Positions 1 through 5,996 of a stretch of DNA of 9,442 bases are shown in pieces. Below the pieces are notes generated by a model. That model did not search any database, was not told where the DNA came from, and was given only the letters and a program-made list of their open reading frames with translations. The translations under genes and the position numbers were made by a program. Within the stretch, counting starts at the first letter, position 1. The number at the start of each line of letters is the position of its first letter. This stretch comes from an uncultured Paraburkholderia sp. (GTDB lineage Bacteria; Pseudomonadota; Gammaproteobacteria; Burkholderiales; Burkholderiaceae): NCBI GenBank assembly GCA_937917025.1, contig CALFSF010000440.1:1-9442 (forward strand), read 5' to 3'.

Positions 1-110
1 GTGACACCGATCATCATCAGCGCCACGGCCACTGCGATTGGAGCGAGCTTGAGGGCGGTCTGTCCTCCCTGCTTACTGTGCCTGCTGGAGGCGTGTGGAT
101 TGAGCTTCAT
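1..110 (-). CDS. N-terminus of a probable chaperone-usher outer-membrane usher (partial)
   Basis: Only the first 36 codons are inside the window; the gene runs off the left edge. The ATG at 110 opens a basic N-terminus with several Lys, Arg and His residues, followed by the hydrophobic stretch LAPIAVAVALMMIGV, which reads as a signal peptide core. It starts 18 bp after the chaperone stop codon on the same strand and in the same frame, so the two genes are probably co-transcribed. I see no strong Shine-Dalgarno before the ATG, so translation may be coupled to the chaperone. The usher identity is inferred only from position, because chaperone genes are commonly followed by the usher. No usher domain is visible, and another secreted pilus component is possible. 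Confidence 0.5.
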   Translation of the reverse strand, partial: MKLNPHASSRHSKQGGQTALKLAPIAVAVALMMIGV

Positions 111-128
111 GATGTCGGACGTTTCTGT

Positions 129-902
129 TTACTTCGAAACCGATACCTGGGAGGCCGGTGCCTGGGTTTGCGCCTGCGTTTCAGTTGCGGAAGCAGGCGT
201 AATCGGCGTGTCGTACGCATCCACCGCGTAGCCATACGTGGTGGCAGGGAACAGTCGAGCGACCGTCGCTGCGGCGGTCGCGCCCTTCAGTGGAACAGTG
301 ACCTTCGTCTTCGGCAGCACATAGGGACGCGGCAGGTCGACGTTTTGCTTCGCCGGTTGCAACTGCACGGTCTGTGCAAGACGCACAACGTAGGCGCTCG
401 GGTTCTCGATGGTGAGTTCGTCGCCGATGACCGAAACCTTCAATTCCTTCCACGGCTCACGATTCACGGCGAGGCCCTTCGGATGAATCACGAGCGGCAG
501 ATCCTGGCGAACAGTCATCGTCACGCGGGCGCCCGCTTTCGGGTCGCGCGGAGGAATGCCTTCGAAGACAGCGCGCTCAAGACGCTCCACCGTCAGCGGG
601 GTCTTGTTTTGCAAGACGAAACGCACCGTTTGCGTCTGGTTGCCTTCAACACGCGAGACCGGCGGCGTTACGACAATCAAGTTTTCCTGGTCTTCCTCAA
701 TGTGCGTCACGGACGTGTAAAGAAGCTGCGGCGTGCTTTCGCTGTTCTTCACGTTCATCGTGGCTTCGCCGTCTGCTTCGTTGACAAGCACGACTGATGT
801 TTCCGGCACCATTCCGGTTGCCATTGCGACGTTTGCGAAACCCGCGAGCATCGCTGTAGCGATAACGGCGTTGCGAAGTTTGAAGTGGATAGACGATTTC
901 AT
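129..902 (-). CDS. PapD-like periplasmic pilus chaperone
   Basis: This 257-aa protein should escort pilus subunits through the periplasm and donate a beta strand to them. The start chosen is the ATG at 902 because it is preceded by AAGGGA at a suitable distance; the longer reading from 959 lacks such a site. Residues 1-28 form a signal peptide ending in the cleavage motif AMA. The family pattern is visible in PPVSRVEGNQTQTVRFV (the proline/Arg loop and the alternating subunit-binding strand), in FEGIPP (equivalent of the N-x-x-x-IPP block), and in IHPKGL followed by LTIENPSAYVVRL (start of domain 2). By hand alignment the usual Arg of the TRV motif is Ser (ETSVV), and the usual Lys before the x-x-P segment is not Lys. 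The last 25 residues or so are a Thr/Ala/Gln-rich tail beyond the normal fold. The downstream gene is probably the usher. The family call is confident; the substrate is inferred to be the DUF1120-type subunits encoded to the right. Confidence 0.85.
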   Translation of the reverse strand: MKSSIHFKLRNAVIATAMLAGFANVAMATGMVPETSVVLVNEADGEATMNVKNSESTPQLLYTSVTHIEEDQENLIVVTPPVSRVEGNQTQTVRFVLQNKTPLTVERLERAVFEGIPPRDPKAGARVTMTVRQDLPLVIHPKGLAVNREPWKELKVSVIGDELTIENPSAYVVRLAQTVQLQPAKQNVDLPRPYVLPKTKVTVPLKGATAAATVARLFPATTYGYAVDAYDTPITPASATETQAQTQAPASQVSVSK

Positions 903-934
903 GAATGGATCCCTTAGTTCGGTCGTTGCCTGAT

Positions 935-958
935 TGCATCGACGTGTGTCTCGATGCA
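935..958. promoter_or_regulatory. 8-bp inverted repeat upstream of the chaperone
   Basis: TGCATCGA (935-942) and TCGATGCA (951-958) are perfect inverted arms separated by 8 nt. The element lies 33-56 bp upstream of the chaperone start, in the 258-bp gap between that gene and the divergent 306-aa gene. It could be an operator or a 5' leader hairpin. I found no convincing sigma-70 promoter boxes to fix its position relative to a transcript, and the rest of the gap (959-1160) shows nothing else I can support. Confidence 0.4.
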
Positions 959-1160
959 TCCAGTTTGGAAGAACCGGAGAGTCTTCTGAATCGCAGAATC
1001 TTTAAATCTCGAATTACCGCACTAAAGATGCGGCGTTATGGATGCGAGGTAGTACGTTGCACGCGGCATACACGCGCAAAACTCGTAAAAGTACGATGGA
1101 AACTTCTTGCGCGACTACGTAAGGTCAACGGTCAATTGAACATCACGACCGGAGACTGCT

Positions 1161-2081
1161 TTGCCTGATCCATCTACTTCCGATCCTGACGAGCAACGTC
1201 GGACGATCCTCGCTACCGCGTACGCGGAAGCGTCGGCACTTAATCGCATGCATCGCGACGCACTGACAGATTTCCTCCGCGCACCGGCGGCCGTCCCGCT
1301 GCCGAGCGGTGCACGGCCGCTTTACTGGCTTGGGCGTTTGCGCCAGTGGCGAGGTATCGACCTCTCTCAGGGCGACAGCGCGACGCCTGACTGGTCCGCG
1401 TTACGAATGGGTGTACTTGAGGCGCTTGCGGGCACCTATGCACTTGCGCTCTACGAAGATGTCTGGCGTGGCCAACGCCGCCGGCAGATTTACGACCGCG
1501 ACATCGCGCTGTTAATCGCGATGCTTGTCACGCTTGGATGGGCGCATCTCGCTGCGCACGTTCTGAAGTGCCGGTTTGGAAGTGACGTGAATCACGCGGG
1601 ACACCCGGTTCCAGGCGGCATTGCCGGCATGATCGTCGGTGTCGCGGGCAAAGGACTCAACGTGCCCGTAGTTCCGTGTACGATTCAGAAGGGAGCCGAA
1701 CTGCTTGCCGAGATGATCGAGGTCTGGGACTTAGATGATTCCGTCTTCACGCCGCTCGCGATACAACTCGCCAACCGGCATCTTTCGCACTGTCGCCAGG
1801 ACTCCGGACAGATGCTCTTCGATTTCGATCATCCGGTCGAACAGGCGATGCCCATCGAATTGCTGATGATGCTGCGATTGCGTGGCGAGACCTCTATTCC
1901 AGACGTATTGAGCAGACATCCTGCGCTTCAGCATCCCGCAGCGACGCTGATCGAACCGCATCCGCCTGTGCTGTCGGCGCGCTGCCGCACGTTCATCGAC
2001 TGCGTAAGCCGTGTGCTGCCGGCCTGCGAAACGCTCGATGCTGCTATCGCAATTCAGGTTCAACTTTTTACCACCTCGTAA
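1161..2081 (+). CDS. Unrecognised 306-aa protein
   Basis: I do not recognise a family. A TTG start at 1161 is chosen because GGAGA lies at 1151-1155 with good spacing and an in-frame TGA at 1137 rules out anything further upstream; the first in-frame ATG (1248, residue 30) has no ribosome site. There is no signal peptide. The protein has an Arg/Trp-rich region (about 52-65 and 100-113), a hydrophobic helix-like segment at about 114-134 (IALLIAMLVTLGWAHLAAHV), a Gly-rich stretch at 151-164, and five Cys residues (137, 173, 211, 275, 281 or nearby). It is divergent from the pilus chaperone and convergent with the autotransporter remnant. A shared regulatory gap with the chaperone is the only hint of a link to the pilus system. 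It appears intact. Confidence 0.75.
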   Translation: MPDPSTSDPDEQRRTILATAYAEASALNRMHRDALTDFLRAPAAVPLPSGARPLYWLGRLRQWRGIDLSQGDSATPDWSALRMGVLEALAGTYALALYEDVWRGQRRRQIYDRDIALLIAMLVTLGWAHLAAHVLKCRFGSDVNHAGHPVPGGIAGMIVGVAGKGLNVPVVPCTIQKGAELLAEMIEVWDLDDSVFTPLAIQLANRHLSHCRQDSGQMLFDFDHPVEQAMPIELLMMLRLRGETSIPDVLSRHPALQHPAATLIEPHPPVLSARCRTFIDCVSRVLPACETLDAAIAIQVQLFTTS

Positions 2082-2122
2082 ATGAAACGACCGTCGTGAT
2101 TTCTCTCGACGGCCGCTCATTT
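2080..2122. terminator. Bidirectional hairpin between convergent genes
   Basis: CCGTCG (2091-2096) pairs with CGACGG (2107-2112) across a 10-nt loop. The outer arms AAATGA (2080-2085) and TCATTT (2117-2122) can extend the stem past a small internal loop. It overlaps the stop codon of the 306-aa gene and lies 14 bp from the autotransporter stop, a typical place for a shared terminator. The 3' arm ends in TTT, so the U-tract is short. Confidence 0.5.
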
Positions 2123-2135
2123 CCGGTCTTGCTGC

Positions 2136-2777
2136 TTACCAAACGTAGCGCAGCCCGCCGGTCAACGCCCACGGTTTCTCGATCTTCTGGCCCTTCGCGT
2201 AGCTATATTCGCCATAAAGGTGGAAGGATTTCTTGATCTTTGCCGTCATGCCGACTGAAAATTCGCCGCGCGTGCCAGACAGATCGTTGGAGAACGCAAT
2301 GTCGTTGACATAGGCCGGGTTGCTGTGCGCGAACTCGTTGATGAAGGCGAGCTTCACATACGGCTGAACCACGCTACCGTCGCCAAGCACGAAGTCCTTG
2401 CCTGCCGCCGTGCCAATCTTGCCTTGTAGCGAAGCACTGCGGCCGTTCGTGGCCTGCATGCCGTTGTCGAGCGAGAAGCTGCTCCCACTTGTGAACAGGC
2501 CCGCGAGTTGTACGTACGGCTCGACAAACCAGTTACCGTCCACGCCAATATGGCGGCCCAGTTCCAGCGAGCTTCCGACACCGTAATTGCGGTTGCTGCC
2601 ATGCGTGCTCACACCATCGCTCATCACAGCGTTACCGCGGTTACCGAAGCGGCTCGCCTGCAACACTGCGTCCGCATAGTAGCCGTCGGTGCGCAGATAC
2701 GTCAGATAGCCGCCGATGGTCTGGCTTTCCACTGTGCCATCAGCACCTGGCGCGAAGTTCAGGTTCGCATTCGTATA
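2136..2777 (-). pseudogene. Autotransporter beta-barrel fragment, 5'-truncated
   Basis: The reading frame encodes the C-terminal translocator of a type V secreted autotransporter, which inserts in the outer membrane and exports an N-terminal passenger. Visible features are the early strand block IGGYLTYLRTDGYYADAVLQ, alternating aromatic strands such as WFVEPYVQLAG, and the C-terminal outer-membrane signal ending in GGLRYVW. About 213 codons remain, slightly less than a full barrel domain (roughly 260-280 aa), and no passenger or signal peptide is present. A GTG at 2732 could open a 198-aa reading frame, but the same frame continues upstream as homologous barrel sequence (TNANLNFAPGADGTVESQT), so this GTG is not a true start. 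Similarity stops at about 2777, where pilin-like sequence of the opposite orientation begins. It is most likely non-functional. Confidence 0.8.
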
Positions 2778-3319
2778 CCCTCTCTGGTGGCGGCGTCGTC
2801 GACTACGGCAACATTCCTGCGGGCTCGCTCAGCCAGACCGGCTTCACGGCACTGCCGGCCAAGAGCACCACGCTCTCCATCGTCTGCGAAGCTGGCGCGA
2901 AAGTCGCTGTCAGCACGACGGACAACCGCAGCAGCTCCGTGGTTGCCGGCGCAGGCGCCGCAATGGGTCTGGCTTCGGACAGCTACAACTTCGGTCTCGG
3001 TTCCGTGAGCGGCAAGAACGTGGGTTCGTTCGCGATCAGCACGGTCGGCAGCGCTCCGACCGCCGACGGCGCGGCCGTGGACCCGATCCAGTCGGTCGAC
3101 GGCAATGTGACCTGGGCCGCTGCGGGCACCGGCATGCAAACCCCGGGCGTCTCGACGTTCTCGTGGGCACCGACGGGCACCGTCGTGCCGGGCGCGTACA
3201 CGACCATCACGCAGCCTCTGGCAATCACGGCTGTTCTGAACAAGAAGGCTGATCTGCCGGATCTGAGCCAGGATGTGCCGCTCGACGGCCTCGCAACGTT
3301 CACGCTGACGTATCTGTAA
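2778..3319 (+). pseudogene. DUF1120-type pilin-like gene, 5'-truncated
   Basis: The frame starts in mid-gene at TLSGGGVVDYGNIPAGSL and continues about 180 codons to a normal end, DGLATFTLTYL. Against the two intact neighbours it lacks the equivalent of residues 1-42: signal peptide, N-terminal strand and first cysteine (Cys40). The second cysteine (in LSIVCEAG) is kept but has lost its partner. No start codon with a ribosome site is present at the break, so a secreted product is not expected. The rest of the frame is undamaged, with no stops or frameshifts, which suggests recent loss or preservation as a recombination donor. The break abuts the autotransporter remnant head to head. Confidence 0.8.
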
Positions 3320-3330
3320 TTTGAGGCGCC

Positions 3331-3360
3331 TGCGCATGCCGCAACATTGCGGCAAGTGCA
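3331..3360 (+). terminator. Hairpin downstream of the truncated pilin gene
   Basis: TGCCGCA (3337-3343) pairs with TGCGGCA (3348-3354) over a 4-nt loop. After one A-A mismatch, five further pairs (3331-3335 with 3356-3360, one of them G-U) extend the stem. A run of five T occurs at 3371-3375, about 10 nt after the stem, which is too far for a textbook terminator. It begins 11 bp after the stop codon at 3319. Confidence 0.45.
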
Positions 3361-3376
3361 GTGAATCGCATTTTTA

Positions 3377-3397
3377 GGGTACGACGGGGTCGTACTC
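3377..3397. promoter_or_regulatory. Inverted repeat upstream of the first intact pilin gene
   Basis: GTACGAC (3379-3385) and GTCGTAC (3389-3395) are perfect inverted arms around GGG. Two more pairs at 3377-3378 with 3396-3397 (one G-U) are possible on the plus strand. It ends 33 bp before the ATG at 3431. A regulator-binding site or a leader hairpin would both fit. No equivalent element is present before the second pilin gene. Confidence 0.35.
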
Positions 3398-3430
3398 GTA
3401 TGTTTGAATTAATCTGAAAGAACCGAACAC

Positions 3431-4096
3431 ATGAAACTCATTTCGAAAAACGTCGTTCTCGCTTCGCTGCTGGCTGCCGCTTCGTTTGGTGCATTTGCTG
3501 CCGACACGGTCGATCTGCATCTGACGGGTACGATCGTGCCGCAGGCATGCGTACCGACACTCGCCGGCGGCGGTGTTATCGACTACGGCAACATTCCTGC
3601 CGCTTCGCTCGCTGCTACCGGTTTCACCGCGCTCGCCGACCAGGCTTCGTCGCTGACCATCACCTGCCTTCAGCCGACGCGTGTTGCGGTCAAGGTTGTC
3701 GACAATCGCACGGGCGCCGCTCCCGCCGGCGCAATCACCGTTGGCAATCAATACGCGTATGGTCTCGGCACTGTGAATTCGCACAACGTCGGCGCGTATT
3801 CGATCAGCTTCCAGAAAGCCAATACGACTGCCGATGGAACGTCGCCTGACTATATTTATCAGGATAACGGATCTACTTCATGGGGTCGCCTTGGAAGCAC
3901 CGATGCACACATTAACGCGGCCGGAGCTAACAAGATTTCGTGGACAACGAGCGGCGGCAACACTCCGCAGGCGTATAGCGTCATCTCGCAATCGATTCTT
4001 GTTAAGACGATGCTGAACAGCCGGACCAATCTGCCGGCGCTGACGGATAACGTGCCGCTGGACGGTCTCGCTACGTTCACGATGGTTTATCTGTAA
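3431..4096 (+). CDS. DUF1120-type secreted pilin-like protein, copy 1
   Basis: A 221-aa exported protein, intact. Residues 1-23 are a signal peptide (MKLISKN, hydrophobic core, cleavage after AFA). The mature start DTVDLHLTGTIVPQAC has the alternating hydrophobic pattern of a donor strand. Cys40 and Cys79 have the spacing expected for the pilin disulfide, between them lies GGGVIDYGNIP, and the C-terminus DGLATFTMVYL has the alternating strand with penultimate Tyr seen in chaperone-usher subunits. DUF1120 members in E. coli (YhcF, GltF) are, to my recollection, encoded beside a chaperone and usher, which supports a pilus or adhesin role. The ribosome site before the ATG is weak (GAAAGAA). It is followed by a strong bidirectional terminator. 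It resembles copy 2 most at its two ends and much less in the middle, as variable surface proteins do. Pilin function is inferred. Confidence 0.8.
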   Translation: MKLISKNVVLASLLAAASFGAFAADTVDLHLTGTIVPQACVPTLAGGGVIDYGNIPAASLAATGFTALADQASSLTITCLQPTRVAVKVVDNRTGAAPAGAITVGNQYAYGLGTVNSHNVGAYSISFQKANTTADGTSPDYIYQDNGSTSWGRLGSTDAHINAAGANKISWTTSGGNTPQAYSVISQSILVKTMLNSRTNLPALTDNVPLDGLATFTMVYL

Positions 4097-4157
4097 TCGG
4101 CAAGCCGCGAATGTGAAACGAAGGCATCTCGCATTCGCTTCACATAGTTGCAAATGA

Positions 4158-4189
4158 AACGGCCCGGGTCTTCACAGACTCGGGCCGTT
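4158..4189. terminator. Bidirectional hairpin terminator, copy A
   Basis: A 14-bp stem, arms 4158-4171 and 4176-4189, with loop TCAC. On the plus-strand transcript all 14 positions pair, one as G-U (G4167 with U4180). On the minus-strand transcript that position is an A-C mismatch. The hairpin separates pilin copy 1 from the flgL fragment and matches the hairpin at 5531-5562 except for that one base. No long U-tract follows on the plus side; TTTCATTT follows on the minus side. Confidence 0.75.
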
Positions 4190-4603
4190 CTCACATCCAG
4201 ATCAGAAAAACCGCTACATCAATTCCCGATGTAATTAAACAACGACATCTTCTGAATCATCGAGAACCCCTGCTGCGCCGCCTGCAGCGAAAACTGCACC
4301 ATCGTGTATTTGCTGATCACCTGCGTCAGATTCACCTGCGTCAGATCCGCCAGATTGCTCTGCGTCTGCAGGTTGCTGCTCTGCGTGACCGACTGCAGCG
4401 CCTGCACTTCGTTTTCCCGTCCGCCCACCGATGCCTGAACCGTGATCACGTTGTTCAACGTGTTCGCCAGCTTGCCCATCGCCGTCGAGATTGCATTCGT
4501 CAGGTTCGCCGTTCCCGCTCCCGGTGTCACCGGTGTCTGCAATGCCGCCACCGCTGCGTCGATGTTCGCGAACACGTCCGTGCCCGCCTGCATGGCCGGC
4601 ATC
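4158..4603. repeat. Long direct repeat, copy A (terminator + flgL 3' end)
   Basis: Corresponds to 5531-5996. From 4219 to 4591 the two copies differ at one base (G4564 versus A5957, synonymous in FlgL), with a constant offset of 1393 bp. Between the hairpin and the stop codon, copy A lacks one CAT trinucleotide and about 15-17 bp. Toward the right, mismatches begin at 4592 and 4601 and similarity fades from about 4604 to 4620. Confidence 0.9.
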
Positions 4604-4632
4604 CCCGAAAGAAAATCGCTGGTATCCGGCAT
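4219..4632 (-). pseudogene. flgL: Duplicated 3' end of flgL (truncated)
   Basis: The last 123 codons are identical in amino acids to FlgL residues 282-404 encoded at 5612-5980, from QAGTDVFANID to the end NYIGN. They include the C-terminal D1/D0 helices needed for polymerisation. Upstream, an ATG at 4632 would add 14 codons (MPDTSDFLSGMPAM) that match FlgL only loosely, and it has no ribosome site. The N-terminal FlgL domain and type III secretion signal are absent, so a functional junction protein cannot be made. The copy faces pilin copy 1 across the hairpin at 4158-4189, the same arrangement as the intact flgL with pilin copy 2. Confidence 0.85.
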
Positions 4633-4816
4633 GTCGTGATCCTGCGGACTGGTTTCGGCACGATGCTCCGCGTGCTTTGCGTTGAGTGGCGAAATTCATC
4701 GCCGCAAGAAGCTGCATTTAACGAAACTACGATTCAACTAACCGGGGCGAACACGCAGAATCCAGTTCAAGGATTCGGCGTACACATAGCCAGTCGGGTT
4801 CTTTTTCTCCCTACTC
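4633..4816. other. Non-coding spacer upstream of pilin copy 2
   Basis: This stretch is neither flgL-like nor similar to the leader of pilin copy 1. It contains the inverted repeat GAATCC/GGATTC (4758-4763 and 4771-4776, 7-nt loop) and a T-rich run at 4800-4806. It must hold the promoter of pilin copy 2, but I cannot point to convincing -35 and -10 boxes. Confidence 0.4.
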
Positions 4817-4831
4817 TTGAAAGAGCCATTC

Positions 4832-5506
4832 ATGAAACTCGTTTCGAAAAACACCCTTCTGGCCGCCATGCTGGCCGCAACTTCGGTTGGCGCGTTCGCC
4901 GCTGATTCGGTTGACCTGAAGGTCATCGGTACGATCGTGCCGGCGTCATGCACGCCGACGATCTCCGGTGGTGGCGTTGTCGACTTTGGTCGCATCCCGG
5001 CTTCGTCACTCAGCGCAACCGCCGCTACGCTGCTGCCCGCGAAGAACGCAACGCTCACCGTGACTTGCGACGCACCGGTCGCTGTCGGCATCACGACCGT
5101 GGACAACCGCAGCGGCACGAGCGGATCGGCAAGTTCGGCACTTACCTCTCCGGCCGCTAGTCAAGTACTGGGCGTTGGTATGGTCGGCGGCAAGACTGTC
5201 GGCGCTTATAACGTCAATTTCTCGCAAGACGGTATCACTGCGGACGGCAATGCCGTTGGCGGAATTTACTCCCAAAACGGTGGTGTTACCTGGACGGCAT
5301 ACTTTCACCCATACGGCGCCGCCATTCAGCCGGGCATCCGCACCCACGCGTGGGCGGCTTCGGGTCAAACGGTCCCGGGCGCGTTCACAACGATCTCGCA
5401 ACCGCTGGAAATCGACCTCGCCCTGAACAAGACTGCTGACATGCCGCCTCTAAACACTGAAGTAGCTATCGACGGTCTGGCCACGTTCTCGCTGGTCTAT
5501 CTGTAA
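4832..5506 (+). CDS. DUF1120-type secreted pilin-like protein, copy 2
   Basis: An intact 224-aa exported protein. The ATG at 4832 is preferred over the in-frame TTG at 4817 because GAAAGAG (4819-4825) is a good ribosome site and because the product then begins MKLVSKN, like copy 1. The signal peptide ends at AFA (residue 23). The mature N-terminus DSVDLKVIGTIVPASC, the GGGVVDFGRIP motif, Cys40 and Cys79, and the C-terminus DGLATFSLVYL all align with copy 1. The middle (about residues 90-200) is strongly divergent, including small insertions. It is convergent with flgL across the hairpin at 5531-5562. The likely role is a pilus or adhesin subunit handled by a PapD-type chaperone such as the one at the left end. 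This is inferred from fold motifs and context, as no function is established for the family. Confidence 0.8.
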   Translation: MKLVSKNTLLAAMLAATSVGAFAADSVDLKVIGTIVPASCTPTISGGGVVDFGRIPASSLSATAATLLPAKNATLTVTCDAPVAVGITTVDNRSGTSGSASSALTSPAASQVLGVGMVGGKTVGAYNVNFSQDGITADGNAVGGIYSQNGGVTWTAYFHPYGAAIQPGIRTHAWAASGQTVPGAFTTISQPLEIDLALNKTADMPPLNTEVAIDGLATFSLVYL

Positions 5507-5530
5507 TCGGTTAGTAGCACCATCAAGCAA

Positions 5531-5562
5531 AACGGCCCGGGTCTTCACAGACCCGGGCCGTT
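5531..5562. terminator. Bidirectional hairpin terminator, copy B
   Basis: A perfect 14-bp stem (arms 5531-5544 and 5549-5562) with loop TCAC, between the convergent pilin copy 2 and flgL. The 5' side of the stem is preceded by several A residues, giving a T-run after the hairpin on the minus (flgL) strand. It differs from the hairpin at 4158-4189 at one base. Confidence 0.8.
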
Positions 5563-5996
5563 CTCACATCCGCTCCACGCAAACCGCGAAATCACAAAAA
5601 CCGCTACATCATCAATTCCCGATGTAATTAAACAACGACATCTTCTGAATCATCGAGAACCCCTGCTGCGCCGCCTGCAGCGAAAACTGCACCATCGTGT
5701 ATTTGCTGATCACCTGCGTCAGATTCACCTGCGTCAGATCCGCCAGATTGCTCTGCGTCTGCAGGTTGCTGCTCTGCGTGACCGACTGCAGCGCCTGCAC
5801 TTCGTTTTCCCGTCCGCCCACCGATGCCTGAACCGTGATCACGTTGTTCAACGTGTTCGCCAGCTTGCCCATCGCCGTCGAGATTGCATTCGTCAGGTTC
5901 GCCGTTCCCGCTCCCGGTGTCACCGGTGTCTGCAATGCCGCCACCGCTGCGTCGATATTCGCGAACACGTCCGTGCCCGCCTGCGTGGCCGGCGTC
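5531..5996. repeat. Long direct repeat, copy B (terminator + flgL 3' end)
   Basis: The partner of 4158-4603. This copy is part of the complete flgL gene and its natural terminator, so it is the probable parent or the homologous crossover site. Confidence 0.9.

Noticed and set aside
78..797. Plus-strand frame of 239 codons opposite the chaperone
   Set aside because: Arg/His-rich composition without motifs, and the minus-strand frame has signal peptide and family motifs.
2758..2800. Insertion sequence or transposon end at the junction near 2777
   Set aside because: No terminal inverted repeat, transposase fragment or target duplication is visible on either side.
2759..3355. Minus-strand frame of 198 codons over the truncated pilin
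   Set aside because: Arg-rich shadow; the plus frame matches the two intact pilin genes along its whole length.
4219..4603. Site-specific attachment site (att) in the flgL 3' end
   Set aside because: The repeat is far longer than a usual att core and there is no integrase gene in the window; homologous recombination explains it better.
4219..4632. A separate small gene for a 137-aa FlgL-like protein
   Set aside because: It is a 3' copy of flgL with no ribosome site at the ATG and without the N-terminal half needed for export and assembly.
4817..4831. TTG at 4817 as the start of pilin copy 2
   Set aside because: The TTG overlaps the ribosome site GAAAGAG, and the ATG at 4832 aligns with the start of copy 1.
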